Counted from the stretch's first letter, positions 26,606 through 36,095 are shown. The stretch: DNA of 64,000 bases from Salinispora vitiensis (GCF_000378825.1 NZ_KB900388.1:1549947-1613946); one strand, 5' to 3'. Program-made: numbers and translations. Notes: generated by a model from the letters alone, not told the origin.

Positions 26606-27583
26606 TCAGAGTCTTTGGAACCAGTCACGTGCGGCTTTGACTCCGCCGTTTGGGCCGAGGGCGACCATCAGGGCGCTGCGTGCCTTTCCGGGGGCGAGGC
26701 TGCGGGCTCCGATCGCACCGACTTTGGCGGCAAGGCCGCTGCCCAGGGGCAGCTCCGCCAGGTCGATGTCGCGGGTGCGGCATCGGGAGGCGATGACCAC
26801 GGGGACGTCCCATTCGGTCAGGTCGCTGATGGCTGCGAGGAGACTGACCGGGACGTTGAACATGCCGGTGCCCTCCAGCACGATCCCGCGCGCACCCGCG
26901 TCCACTACTGCGGTGAGTAGGACTGGATCGATGCCGGGGTAGGTCTTGATGAGGGCGACGTCGGATTCTGGCTCGCCCCGCGGCTCGGGTGGCCGCGGTG
27001 GCGGGGGTGCCAGCATCTCGACCCCGGTGCCGATCACACGGCCGACCGGCGGGTGTGGCGCCGAGGAGAATGCGGTCACGCTGGTGGCGTCGACCTTGGC
27101 GACCCAGCGGGCGGCGTGCAGTTCGTCGTTGAGGCAGGCCACGACGCCGACCCCGGCGAGGGCGGGGTCTGCCGCGGCGGTGATGGCTGAGGCGAGGTTG
27201 CGTGGGCCGTCGGTGGACAGGTCGTCCAGGTGGCGCATCGCCCCGGTCAGAACGATCCCGCCGTGCAGGGCGGCCGGTCCGGCTTGTAGGTCGATGAGGA
27301 AGGCCGTGTCCTCCAGAGTGTCGGTGCCGTGGATGATCACGACGCCGTCGAAGCTGTCGTCAAGGATGGCGGCGCGGGCCCGGCGGGCCAGTGTCAGCAT
27401 CGTGGCTGGTGACATGTCCCAGCTCGGTTCGGCGAGTACGTCCTCGACGGTCACGTCGGCGGTCAGCAGGTCCGCGGGGATGGTCTTGAGGAGATCCGCA
27501 CCGGATGCGATGGCCTCGTGACCGGGTCGGCGGGAGTAGGCGATGGTGTCCTTGGTCGCCAGGAGCAGCACACGTTTGGTCAC
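26606..27583 (-). CDS. L-asparaginase family protein
   Basis: 325 aa; GTG at 27583 with AAGGA upstream. Hydrolyses L-asparagine to aspartate and ammonia if typical. The first active-site loop reads LLLATKDTIAY, keeping the nucleophilic Thr of TIA but with KD where most enzymes have GG. The second motif VVIIHGTDTLEDTA is canonical. Further marks are GGIVLTGAMRHLDDLSTDGPRNL and GIVLEGTGMFNVP. No signal peptide, so cytosolic. It follows a small membrane ORF and the RHH-ClpN gene on the same strand, likely one operon. Confidence 0.85.
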   Translation of the reverse strand: MTKRVLLLATKDTIAYSRRPGHEAIASGADLLKTIPADLLTADVTVEDVLAEPSWDMSPATMLTLARRARAAILDDSFDGVVIIHGTDTLEDTAFLIDLQAGPAALHGGIVLTGAMRHLDDLSTDGPRNLASAITAAADPALAGVGVVACLNDELHAARWVAKVDATSVTAFSSAPHPPVGRVIGTGVEMLAPPPPRPPEPRGEPESDVALIKTYPGIDPVLLTAVVDAGARGIVLEGTGMFNVPVSLLAAISDLTEWDVPVVIASRCRTRDIDLAELPLGSGLAAKVGAIGARSLAPGKARSALMVALGPNGGVKAARDWFQRL

Positions 27584-27614
27584 GTACGGTTCCTTCACCT
27601 GTCCGGTCGGGGCG

Positions 27615-27809
27615 TTACGGGGTTTCGGCCAGCAATGGCAGCAGAAGCAGCAGGAACATTGCCGTCGCGGCGATTGCGGCCAGGACAGCACGCGCGTTTG
27701 GGCGCGGTCCCCGCGTGCGGGTCGGACCGGCGTCCGGCGGGTTACCGGGCCACTGCTGCGACGAGCCGGGTGAGTGGTCGAGGCCGGTTTCAGCTCTCGG
27801 TGACCACAC
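27615..27809 (-). CDS. Small single-pass membrane protein (candidate)
   Basis: 64 aa from GTG 27809, overlapping the end of the RHH-ClpN gene. The N-terminal 38 residues are polar and rich in Pro, Gly and Arg; the C-terminal part VLAAIAATAMFLLLLLPLL is a clear membrane helix, like a tail anchor. It fills the gap between two co-directional genes. No homologue recognised, so it may be a chance ORF. Confidence 0.4.
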   Translation of the reverse strand: MWSPRAETGLDHSPGSSQQWPGNPPDAGPTRTRGPRPNARAVLAAIAATAMFLLLLLPLLAETP

Positions 27810-28548
27810 CTGCCCGCTCCTCCAGCCGTTCGATTCGGCGCACGATGGGCTGCAGTTCCTGACGGACCGCGGCGGCCAACGCCGCCGCCGTCTCCGTCGT
27901 CCCGCTGTCGGCGGCTTGCGGTGTCTGGGCCCGCAGGTGCACGTAGCCGGCGAGGGCTGCCGCCACCGCGCGGCGGGTCAATCGCAGTTCCGCACCCAAC
28001 GAGCGCAGGACCTGCCCGGCGGTGCCGTCGGGCTCGGCGATCAGCCCCAGCAGCAGGTGTTCGCAACCGACGTAGTTGTGTCCGAACGCGGTCGCTTCCG
28101 TGACGGCCAACTCCAGCGCGTTGGACGCCGGACCGCTGAAGCGCTGCGATGCGTCCGCGGCGACGCCGGCTTCTGTCAACGGCTGGCGGGCAAGCTCGCG
28201 GCCGACTCGGTCGGGTTCGATCTCCACCGCCCGTAGGACGTGTAGGGCCAGGTTGCCGCCTTCGGTCAGCAGGCCACCGAGCAGATGCCCACTGCCCACC
28301 GCCGGCGCCTCGGCCGCTTGCGCTTGCTCGATGCCGAGTTTGAGTGCCGCACGGGTCCGCGCCGTGAAGTGCGGCAGCCTCACGGCCAGGTCCGCGTCGT
28401 CCAGATCACTCAGAGCCGTTTCCCGAATCGCGGTGACCCGTCGCACGGCCTGTTCCAGCGCCCGTTGGCAGACGGCGGAGACGGGCACCCCGGCTTCCTT
28501 CACCGCTTCGGCCAGCTCGTCGGGCAGGTAAACGTTGATCTTCGGCAT
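27790..28548 (-). CDS. Ribbon-helix-helix protein fused to a Clp N-domain
   Basis: 252 aa from ATG 28548. Residues 1-40 (PKINVYLPDELAEAVKEAGVPVSAVCQRALEQAV) form a typical RHH/CopG DNA-binding fold. Residues ~70-210 hold a double ClpN repeat: LGIEQAQAAEAPAVGSGHLLGGLL and FGHNYVGCEHLLLGLIAEP. A C-terminal helix IVRRIERLEERAGV may be a coiled coil. There is no AAA+ module, so it is not a chaperone. It may be a DNA-binding regulator or adaptor using the ClpN fold for protein recognition; target unknown. Confidence 0.75.
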   Translation of the reverse strand: MPKINVYLPDELAEAVKEAGVPVSAVCQRALEQAVRRVTAIRETALSDLDDADLAVRLPHFTARTRAALKLGIEQAQAAEAPAVGSGHLLGGLLTEGGNLALHVLRAVEIEPDRVGRELARQPLTEAGVAADASQRFSGPASNALELAVTEATAFGHNYVGCEHLLLGLIAEPDGTAGQVLRSLGAELRLTRRAVAAALAGYVHLRAQTPQAADSGTTETAAALAAAVRQELQPIVRRIERLEERAGVVTES

Positions 28549-28624
28549 TACTGGAACCCCTCTCGCGCACGCCCTCAGGAAGAGCATAACCCTTGTGTAA
28601 CCCCCAGGGGGTTATCTGTCTAGG

Positions 28625-28795
28625 ATGCGGTTTGAAGCGCCGCGCGGCGGCGACCACTTCGGCGTACTCGTCGTCAGTTTGTCGGACACTGATCCGGGTA
28701 ACGCGGCCGGGAAAGACGTGCCGGCGGTGCCGTGTGCCGGCGGGCTGCGGCGGTGCGGTGATGGTGGGATCTGCCGACTTCGTGTTGATGGTCAT
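28625..28795 (-). pseudogene. MobC-like mobilisation protein fragment
   Basis: ATG 28795 starts TINTKSADPTITAPPQP...FPGRVTRISVRQTDDEYAEVVAAARR, which resembles the N-terminal RHH region of MobC/relaxosome accessory proteins on actinobacterial plasmids. After AAARR (about nt 28625) the sequence becomes the promoter region of the next gene, so about half the protein is missing. Its start overlaps the stop of the small gene before it. Confidence 0.45.
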
Positions 28796-29043
28796 GGGTG
28801 GTCGGGCTCCGTGTTGAGGATTGGTGGCAGCCAGCCGGCCTGTTGCGCGGTGTGGCGAAGCACGCTGCGTAGGTTGTGCAGACGGGGCTGGTCGAGGGGG
28901 TAGCCGGGCGGAAGGCGCCGCCACAGCTCGGCGTGGAACCCGTCTCGGTCGGTGTCGTCGTCGGAAACGGCGAGTTCACGCCAGCAGGGGCGGGCGATCA
29001 GCACGGCAAGGGTGATCGTCTCGGGGTAGTTGGCGGCCTGGTA
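28792..29043 (-). pseudogene. Small plasmid/ICE-type protein, 5' end missing
   Basis: Frame open from ~29043 and ending at 28792: YQAANYPETITLAVLIARPCWRELAVSDDD, then GFHAELWRRLPPGYPL...RSVLRHTAQQAGW. GTG 29004 could start a 70-aa product but the upstream frame continues the same text, so the true start has been lost at the junction with the thioesterase remnant. Unknown family; linked to the MobC-like fragment by a 4-nt overlap. Confidence 0.4.
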
Positions 29044-29045
29044 AG

Positions 29046-29507
29046 TGGAGCATGGGCGCCAGCCTCGCGTTCGAGATTGCTCAACTGATGGAGCCCGTTG
29101 CCCCGGCGACGCACCTGTTCGTCTCTGGCCGGCGGGCCCCCTCGGTGACGCGAAACGAGACCGTGCATCGTCGTGATGACGCGGGTCTGCTCGCTGAGGT
29201 GCGTGCCCTGGCCGGCACGAATCAGAAGCTGCTGCAGGACGACGAAGTCATGCGGATGGCCCTTCCCGCGATCCGGGGCGACTACACGGCGGCGGAAACC
29301 TACAAGTGGGTACCCGACGAGCCGATCAGCTGCCCGGTGACGGCCCTCACCGGCGCCGCAGACCCGAAGGTCACTCCCGATGAGGTGAGGGCATGGGAAC
29401 GGCACACGACGGGCCCGTTCGCGTGCCACGTGCTGCCCGGGGGCCACTTCTTCCTCACCGATCATGCCGCGTTCGTGATTGCGAAGCTCCAGGCCGCACT
29501 CAGCTGA
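29046..29507 (+). pseudogene. Type II thioesterase (GrsT/RifR-like), N-terminus missing
   Basis: Begins exactly at the nucleophile motif: SMGASLAFEIAQLM corresponds to GHSMG with the preceding residues lost at the junction near 29045. It then reads LFVSGRRAPSV, VTALTGAADPKVTPDEVRAW (acid) and LPGGHFFLTDH (catalytic His). Intact TEII enzymes are 230-260 aa and clear mis-primed carrier proteins in PKS/NRPS lines. Missing the first third, it is a relic of a natural-product cluster. Confidence 0.8.
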
Positions 29508-29624
29508 GCGTCAGAGGTGGGGGAAGCCCCACCAAAGACGGGGCCTTGGGGAATATCTCCGCAGTGAGTGCCGAGCCTAGGTTCGATGTGGACTAACAAC
29601 CGGCCGGCCGAAAAGGGAGGAAAC

Positions 29625-30533
29625 ATGCCGATCATCGAAGTCGAGGGCCTAACCAAGCGCTACGGAGACCACACAGCGCTGAGAGATGTCAGCTTCTCCG
29701 TGGAGGAAGGCCAGATCTTTGGTGTCCTGGGACGTAACGGGGCGGGCAAAACCACCACAGTCGAGTGTATTGAAGGGCTGCGCCGGGCCGACTCGGGCCG
29801 CATCTCAGTAAACGGGCTGGACCCGACCCGCCACTCGGCCGAGCTGAGTTCTACCCTCGGAGTGCAGCTGCAGGACGGGGCGCTGCCGGACAACATGAAG
29901 GTCTGGGAGGCGCTGGACCTGTACAGCTCGCTGTATCCCACCCCTTTGAACTGGCGCGAGCTCCTTGAGGAGTGGGGTCTGGCGGAGAAGCGGAACGCGC
30001 GGTTCGGCAAGCTGTCGGGCGGCCAGAAGCAGCGGCTGTTCATCGCGCTCGCACTGGTGGGCGACCCGCGGGTCGCGATCCTCGACGAGCTGACCACGGG
30101 ACTCGACCCGCAGGCGCGGCGCGACACCTGGTCGCTGGTGGAGCGGATCCGGGACCGCGGGGTCACCGTCCTGCTCATCACGCATTTCATGGACGAGGCC
30201 GAGCGGCTCTGCGACCGGATCGCCGTGTTCGACAAGGGCACCGTCGCCGCCGTCGGCTCGCCCGACGAGCTGATGGGCCGCGCCGGTCCCAGGCAGCGAG
30301 TGTCGTTCGTGCCGTCGCTACCGATCAGCGACGAGGACCTGAACGGGCTGCTGGGCGTGGAGGCGGTCGTGCGCGACGGCGACCAGGTGACTTTGCACGG
30401 TTCGAGTGACCTGTTGCAGGCCGTGACGACGAGCTTGGCCCGGCGGGAAATCGTTCCCGTCGGTTTGAGCGTGGAGAACACCGGGCTTGAGGAAGCCTTT
30501 CTCGCGCTGACCGGCGAGGAGCGGAGCCGGTGA
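29625..30533 (+). CDS. ABC transporter ATPase, drug-resistance (DrrA-like) type
   Basis: 302 aa; ATG 29625 follows AGGGAGG. Walker A GRNGAGKTT at residues 36-44, signature LSGGQKQR near 132, Walker B VAILDELTTGLDP near 150-158 and the H-loop THFMDEAERL. The C-terminal ~80 residues form the extra domain typical of DrrA/CcmA exporters. The stop overlaps the permease start (GTGA). Powers export of a hydrophobic compound; the substrate is unknown. Confidence 0.92.
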   Translation: MPIIEVEGLTKRYGDHTALRDVSFSVEEGQIFGVLGRNGAGKTTTVECIEGLRRADSGRISVNGLDPTRHSAELSSTLGVQLQDGALPDNMKVWEALDLYSSLYPTPLNWRELLEEWGLAEKRNARFGKLSGGQKQRLFIALALVGDPRVAILDELTTGLDPQARRDTWSLVERIRDRGVTVLLITHFMDEAERLCDRIAVFDKGTVAAVGSPDELMGRAGPRQRVSFVPSLPISDEDLNGLLGVEAVVRDGDQVTLHGSSDLLQAVTTSLARREIVPVGLSVENTGLEEAFLALTGEERSR

Positions 30534-31335
30534 GCGTTGAGGAGGACACCGGCCACCCGACGACGAAGCAGCGAGGACGAGGAGGCAGCCCCGTGGGCGC
30601 ACTGCTGAAGATGACACAGATTGAGACGAAGCTGCTGCTGCGCGACCCGGCAACCGCGATCATGGTGGTCGCACTGCCGCTGTTCCTGATGACAATCTTC
30701 TCGCTGATGCCGGGGTTCAACGAGCCCTTCGACGGCTTCGGCGGCGAGTCCGTGGTGGACACCTTCATCCCCGGCGTGACTACCGTGGTCGTGCTGTCCG
30801 TGCTGGGCCTGAGCGTAATGCCAGTTTACCTGGCGACCTACCGCGAGCGGGGCGTGCTGCGCCGTCTAGCGGTCAGCCCCGCGTCGCCGTGGCTGCTGCT
30901 CGCGGCGCAACTGCTGGTCAACGCCATGCTTGCGATCGCGGGAGTGGCGCTGATGACCCTGTTCGCCGCGCTCTTCTTGGACGTGTCGCCGCCGGGCAAC
31001 CCCGGCGGGTTCGCCCTGGCATTCCTGCTGGCGACGTCGACCGCGCTGGCCATCGGTACGCTCATCGGCTCGCTCGCCTCGAACAGCAAGTCAGCCACCG
31101 CCATCGGACTGGCTGTGCTGTTTCCGCTGCTGTTCCTCGCCGGCGTGTGGTCACCGGTGGATATGCTGCCCGGCACCCTGTCCACCATCGGCGCGGCCAC
31201 CCCGCTGGGTGCCGGCCTGGCGGCCATCCGTGCCACGTGGGCGGGGGCGCCCCGGAGCCAATACACCTGCTGCTGATGGTCGGCTACACGACCGTCTTCG
31301 GCGCCATCGGCACGCGTTTGTTCCGTTGGAGCTGA
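30530..31335 (+). pseudogene. ABC-2 type permease (DrrB-like) with a C-terminal frameshift
   Basis: GTG at 30530 overlaps the ATPase gene. Six hydrophobic segments are present, with the ABC-2 signature region YLATYRERGVLRRLAVSPASP and PLLFLAGVWSPVDMLP. The frame from 30530 ends at 31276 as GAPRSQYTCC; the neighbouring frame from ~31245 supplies the expected end APEPIHLLLMVGYTTVFGAIGTRLFRW, stopping at 31335. A single-base change in the G/C-rich run near 31242-31255 therefore removes the last membrane helix. It may be a real mutation or a sequence error. Confidence 0.75.
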
Positions 31336-31501
31336 GCGAGGTGTGGTGCGGGATCCTTTTCGCGCCCTACACCGCGATCCCGCGGGAGTACCTGCCCCAA
31401 GAACTCAGGTTCGGGTCGGGGATGACCTGCTGGCGCAAGTTGCGGGACTGGAAGGGAGTGTGGCGTTTTCCGTGTTTGGCCATTGGGTGTGATCGAGGTT
31501 G

Positions 31502-31732
31502 TTAGATGGTGATCCGGTCGCCGTAGGCGAGGATCAGGGCGTTGAGGGCCTTGGCCCAACCGTAGACCCGGCCGGTGATACTGCCGCCGCCCTTACGTTT
31601 CTGCTGGACGACGAGGTAGAGCACCTTCATCGCGGCCTGCTCGGTCGGGAAGTGCCCCCGCCGGCGGGCGGCCTGCCGGAACCGGGCGTTGAGGCTCTCG
31701 ACGATGTTGGTGGCGTACGGCACCGAATCGCC
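31502..31732 (-). pseudogene. IS256-family transposase C-terminal fragment
   Basis: YATNIVESLNARFRQAARRR, GHFPTEQAAMKVLYLVVQQ and GWAKALNALILAYGDRI match the last ~75 residues of IS256 transposases, differing from the copy at 25104-26390. The catalytic part upstream is replaced by an oxidoreductase fragment on the other strand. Confidence 0.75.
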
Positions 31733-31756
31733 GGACGCGGACATGAACCACTGCAC

Positions 31757-31949
31757 GCCGTATCTACGCACGGTGGTGGAGAAGGTGCTCGGCTATGACA
31801 CACGGTTCATCGTGGCCGAGCACACAGTCATGCCGTACACCTCGCAGGATCCGGCCGAGCTGGCCAAGGCGGCGGACTCGCTGCAACAGGCCGTCCGGGC
31901 CGCCGGGGACCGAGCCCGCGAGGTGGCCGGTAGCTTCGTGCGGGCCTGA
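31757..31949 (+). pseudogene. Flavodoxin-fold NAD(P)H oxidoreductase, C-terminal remnant
   Basis: YLRTVVEKVLGYDTRFIVAE, HTVMPYTSQDPAELAKAA and a final helix to TGA at 31949 resemble the end of FMN-dependent NADPH oxidoreductases/azoreductases. The left part is cut by the IS256 fragment. It ends immediately before the convergent WYL-regulator gene. The assignment is tentative. Confidence 0.4.
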
Positions 31950-32928
31950 TCAGGAGTTCGTCGCGGACCCCGCCGCCCGCTGCATGCGGGCGGCGAGGGT
32001 CCGCATGTGCTCGGCCAGCTCGGGTGGCTCATGGATGTCGAAGTCAAAGCCGAAGGCGGCGATCCACACCGCGAGGTGATCGAGGTCGTCGGAGCCGATC
32101 CGCAGGGTGCAGGTGCGCTCGTCGACGGGTTCCACGACGCCGATACTGGGCGGCACCTCGGCGCTGACCTGCGCTGCGGAGCCGTGCATGGTCAGCCGGG
32201 CCTGATAGCGGTACGGGCTGCGGCTCAGGTTCTGGACCAGGTAGGCGGCGAGATCGTCGGCGGGCATCTCCCGTGCGGTGAAGCGCGGGCCGCCGGGGGT
32301 CCGCAGCCTCAGCCGGTCGACCCGGAAGGTGCGCCAGTCCTCGCGGTGTACGTCCCAGCAGAACAGGTACCAGCGGCGGCCGTTGTTGACCAGCCGGTAC
32401 GGTTCGGCCTCCCGTGCGCTGTCGCGGCCGTCGCCGGCGACGTAGTCGAAGCGCAGCCGGCGGCTGTCGCGGATCGCCGTGGCTATCTCGGTGAGGGTGC
32501 TCGAGTCCAGGGTGGGCCCCGCGTGGGGCATGCTCAGAACCGCGGAGCTGATGGTGTTGACCTGGTAGCGCAGCCGTGAGGGCAGGACCTGGTCGAGTTT
32601 GGCCAGGGCGCGCACGGACGTCTCGGCGATGCCGGTGATTGTTCCGGAGGTCGCGGTGCGCAATTCGACCGCAACCGCCACCGCCTCGTCGTCGTCCAGC
32701 AGCAGCGGCGGTAACGATGCGCCGGCGGCCAGTTGATAGCCGCCGCCGACCCCGCCGATGGCGGTGATGGGGTAGCCGAGCAGCCGGAGCTTGTCCACGT
32801 CGCGGCGCACGGTGCGGCAGCTGACAGCCGAGTTCGTCGGCCAGTCCCGTGCCGGACCATTCCCGGTGCGCCTGCAGGAGTCCCAGCAGACGGAGCAGAC
32901 GCGCGGAGGTGTCGAGCACGGTTCTCAT
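31950..32928 (-). pseudogene. WYL-domain (YafY-type) regulator with a frameshift in the HTH
   Basis: ATG 32928 starts RTVLDTSARLLRLLGLLQAHREWSGTGLADELG, half of the winged helix. The expected SCRTVRRDVDKLRLLGYPITAIGG then appears in another frame. One extra base near 32822 (GGCTGTC for GGCGTC) explains it. The rest is complete: WYL core (EAEPYRLVNNGRRWYLFCWDVHREDWRTFRVDRL split around nt 32330) and C-terminal WCX domain. Such regulators control a divergent gene, here the NmrA-like oxidoreductase. Decay or sequence error cannot be separated. Confidence 0.8.
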
Positions 32929-33000
32929 TCTCCCACCGATCGCGGACAGAACCTGGCCGCGATCGCCGATACGGTTGTTTCATGACGGAAGGGAACCCCA

Positions 33001-33821
33001 TGACCATTCTTGTTGCCGGTGCCACCGGCAACGTCGGCCGGCCCCTGGTCGCTCAGCTGCTCGCCGCGGGGCACCAGGTCCGAGGACTGACGCGTAATCC
33101 TGCTAAGGCGAATCTGCCGGAAGGCACCGAGGTTGTCGCCGGCAATCTGTCCGACACTGACAGTCTCGCCAAAGCCTTCGAGGGGGTGACCGCTGCCCAC
33201 CTAATCACCTTCGGCGACGATTTCGCGCCGCTGACCAACGCCGAGGAGATCGTAGCGTTGGCCAAGAAGGCCGGCGTGCGGAAGGTGACCGTCCTCAAGG
33301 GTGATGTCACCAAGAGCCCGCTGGAGGAGGCTGTCGAGGCCGGCGGTCTGGCTTGGACCTATCTGTCCCCTGTGGAGTTCATGTCCAACGTGCTGGAGTG
33401 GGCCGACTCGGTCAAGGACGAGGGCGTGATCCGGGAGGGCTTCGCCACCTCCAAGAGCGCGATGGTCCACGACGCTGACATCGCCGCTGTCGCCGCGGCC
33501 GCGCTCACCGCCGACGGCCACAACGGCAAGGAGTACTGGATCACCGGGCCCGAGGCGCTCACCCCGCCGGAGAAGGTCAAGGTGATCAGCGAGGTCCTGG
33601 GCCGCGACATTAAGTTCATCGAGCTGTCCCGGGACGAGATCGTCAGTCAGTGGCGCGAGCAGGGCTTCGGCGACGAAGACGTCGAGTTCTTCCTGACGAT
33701 GCGGACCAACCCGCCGGAAGCGGGCTACACCGTGCTGCCCACCGTCCAGGAGGTCACCGGTAAGCCGGCGCGCACCTTCAAGCAGTGGGTGACCGAGAAC
33801 GCCGCAGCCTTCGGCGGCTGA
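33001..33821 (+). CDS. NmrA/SDR-type NAD(P)-binding protein
   Basis: 273 aa. ATG 33001 is chosen because GGAAGGGAA lies 5-13 nt upstream; ATG 32983 is in frame but lacks a site. Rossmann motif GATGNVG at residues 7-13, then LTRNPAKANLP. Further marks: TYLSPVEFMSNVLEWADSV, HDADIAAVAAAALT and GKEYWITGPEALT. The atypical SDRs of this group (NmrA, quinone oxidoreductase 2) reduce small carbonyls or sense NADPH. Divergent from the WYL regulator; ends at a strong hairpin. Confidence 0.88.
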
Positions 33822-33837
33822 GCATCGTAGCAGCGAA

Positions 33838-33869
33838 CCGGCCGCCCCGGGGTTTCCCGGGGCGGCCGG
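33838..33869 (+). terminator. Hairpin terminator after the NmrA-like gene
   Basis: Perfect 14-bp stem CCGGCCGCCCCGGG (33838-33851) / CCCGGGGCGGCCGG (33856-33869) with GTTT loop. It may serve both the NmrA-like gene and the convergent MBL gene. Confidence 0.8.
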
Positions 33870-33888
33870 TCGGTGTCCGGCACCGGGC

Positions 33889-34684
33889 TCAGGCAGCGCA
33901 GTGCGGTGCGGCGCCGTGGAACGCCACCATTTCGCGGAAGGACCCGGCAACGTCGATGCGGCCGCCCGGCGGCAGGCCCTGCAGCTCGGCGTACGACCGG
34001 TGCAGGTTGCTGACCAGGCGCTCACACTCGGGCAGCGCGCCGAACGGGCCCGGGTCCGCGGCCTGAGCCACCTGCGGCACGCTGAGGCCCTCGCGCAGGC
34101 CTGTTCGTGCCAGATCCTGCACCCGGCGCAAGTAGGCCTCGGTGAAGTCGAGCACCTCGCTGCCGCCGACGCGGCCGTGGCCGGCGACGACCACTGCCGG
34201 GCGCAGCCGTCGCATCAGTTCCAGCGCCTGAAGCGATCCGTCGACCGAGCCCATCAGCACATAGGGCGTCACTGCGGACCAGGCGACGTCACCGGTGAAC
34301 AGCACCCGCCGCTGGGGCACCCAGACCACCACGTCGCTCGCCGTGTGCGCCGGGCCGACGTGGATCAGCTCCGCAGTCAACCGGCCCGCCGTCAGCGTCA
34401 TCCGGTCGGTGAAGGTCACCTCCGGCGGGGCCAGCCGGATATCGCCCCACTGCACGTCGGGCCACAGCCGGCACAGGCTCAGCCCCGCCTCCATCATGTC
34501 GCTGCCGGTCTGGTGATGAGCCACCACCGTCGCCGGGGCGAAGTCGGCGTTGCCGAACACGTGGTCGCCGTGAAGTGGGTGTTGACCACGTAGCGGGGAC
34601 CGGCCGGCGCCACCCGCAGCACCTCGGCACGCAGGTGCGCCGCCCGGGCCCTGTGGGATTCCAGAACCCGGTAACCGTGGTTGA
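33889..34684 (-). pseudogene. MBL-fold metallo-hydrolase, truncated and frameshifted
   Basis: The second half is clear: APATVVAHHQTGSDMMEAG, LIHVGPAHTASDVVVWVP, LFTGDVAWSAVTPYV and VVVAGHGRVGG are metal-binding segments of this superfamily. The zinc motif reads YVVNTHF in one frame and HGDHVFGN, spoiled, in the next; one C is missing near 34570 in what should be THFHGDHVFGN. Upstream text (HLRAEVLRVAPAGPRYVVN) ends at about 34684 where IS DNA starts, so the N-terminus is gone too. Not functional. Confidence 0.8.
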
Positions 34685-34733
34685 CGTGGGCAGATGTAGC
34701 GCTCGGCCATGCTGTTAGGCATCGTCATGACCT

Positions 34734-35801
34734 GTGTCGCTGCGCCTGCTCTACCTCGTGTTCTGCCGCATCGCCGGATGGCTCGCCCTCCTGGCCAGCA
34801 CCGGTACGGCCAAAGACGTGGAGATCTTGGTGCTCCGTCACGAGAACGCGGTCTTACGCCGGCAGAATCCGACACCGCACCTGGACTGGGCAGACCGAGC
34901 GGTGCTCGCCGCCCTGATCAAATTCCTGCCCCGGGCATTGGCGGCGCACCGGCTCGTCACTCCGACCACGGTCATGCGCTGGCATCGGCGGCTGGTCGCC
35001 CGCCACTGGACATATCCCAACCGGTCCGACCGGCCGCCGACCGACCCAGCCATCACCGCCCTGGTCGAGCGGACGTCCCGGGACAACCCCGACTGGGGCT
35101 ACCAACGCATCCACGGCGAACTGCTCGGCCTCGGCCACCGTGTCAGCGCGTCCACGATCCAGCGGACCCTCAAACGATTGGGCATCCCACCGGCGCCCGT
35201 GCGCCGTGACCACACCACCTGGCGACGGTTCCTCCGCGCCCAGTCATCGACCATGTTGGCCTGCGATTTCATCCACCTGGACTGCACGCTCACCCTCAAG
35301 CGCCGGTACGTGTTCTTCGTGATCGAGGTTGGCAGCCGCTACATGCACATCCTCGGCATCACTGCCAACCCGGACGGAGCATGGACCACCCAGCAGGCCC
35401 GCAACCTGCTCATGAACCTCGGTGACCGCGCCGACCAATTCAGATTCCTTATCCAGGACCGGGCCGGGCAGTCCACCGCAGCCTTCGACGCGGTGCCGGC
35501 CCATGCCGGCGTCACCGTATACAAGATCCCGCCGCGAAGCCCGCGAGCAAATGCCCACGCGCAACGGCTCGTCCTCACCGTCCGCAGCGAGCTCACCGAC
35601 CGCATACTCATCATCAACGAACGACATCTACGCCTGACGCTCGCCGAATATGCCAGTCACTACAACGGCCGACGACCACACAGGTCGCAGCAGTGGCAGC
35701 CTCCACGACCCGACCGGCCCGTCGTCGACCTGACCCACGAGCGGGTCAGACGTCGCCCAGTCCTCGGCGGGCTAATCAACGAGTACGAACGAGCCGCGTA
35801 G
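34734..35801 (+). CDS. Integrase-core (IS3/IS481-like) transposase, catalytic residues degenerate
   Basis: 355 aa, starting SLRLLYLVFCRIAGWLALL. The helix-turn-helix region has TPTTVMRWHRRLVARHW and GYQRIHGELLGLGHRVSASTIQRTLKR. The first Asp is present (LACDFIHLDC), but the second motif reads LIQDRAGQST where this group normally has IRDRDAKFT, and the third reads PRANAHAQRLVLTVRSE where Glu is expected (AER). Loss of two of three acidic residues suggests an inactive enzyme. The element sits between a truncated MBL gene and a truncated lyase gene. Confidence 0.8.
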   Translation: MSLRLLYLVFCRIAGWLALLASTGTAKDVEILVLRHENAVLRRQNPTPHLDWADRAVLAALIKFLPRALAAHRLVTPTTVMRWHRRLVARHWTYPNRSDRPPTDPAITALVERTSRDNPDWGYQRIHGELLGLGHRVSASTIQRTLKRLGIPPAPVRRDHTTWRRFLRAQSSTMLACDFIHLDCTLTLKRRYVFFVIEVGSRYMHILGITANPDGAWTTQQARNLLMNLGDRADQFRFLIQDRAGQSTAAFDAVPAHAGVTVYKIPPRSPRANAHAQRLVLTVRSELTDRILIINERHLRLTLAEYASHYNGRRPHRSQQWQPPRPDRPVVDLTHERVRRRPVLGGLINEYERAA

Positions 35802-35848
35802 ACGGCCCTGCTCAGAGTCGGTGACAGGGTTATGAAACCCCACAGGCC

Positions 35849-36064
35849 GTGGAGTACCTGTCCGCCGCCCAGGCAGTGGACCTGCGGGGCGTCGTGGACC
35901 GGCTCGGGCCGGCCGGGCGGGCCACCTACGACCGGATCCGGTCCCTGGTGCCCACCCTGGACCGGGACCGCTATATGAGCGACGACATCGAGACGATCGC
36001 GGCCGCGCTGGCCCGGGGCGAGTTCGTCGACGCCCTGCCCGACCACGGCGAGAGCCTGCGGTGA
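35849..36064 (+). pseudogene. Aromatic amino-acid lyase/aminomutase (HAL/PAL) C-terminal remnant
   Basis: EYLSAAQAVDLRGVVDRLG, RATYDRIRSLVPTLDRDRY and DDIETIAAALARGEFVDAL match the end of MIO-dependent ammonia-lyases and aminomutases (histidine/phenylalanine/tyrosine type). The preceding ~450 residues, including the MIO Ala-Ser-Gly, have been removed by the IS. A GTG at 35849 could start a 71-aa peptide but it is a remnant. Confidence 0.7.
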
Positions 36065-36095
36065 CCGGCCGAGGCCGCGACGGGAGGAGAAAGTA

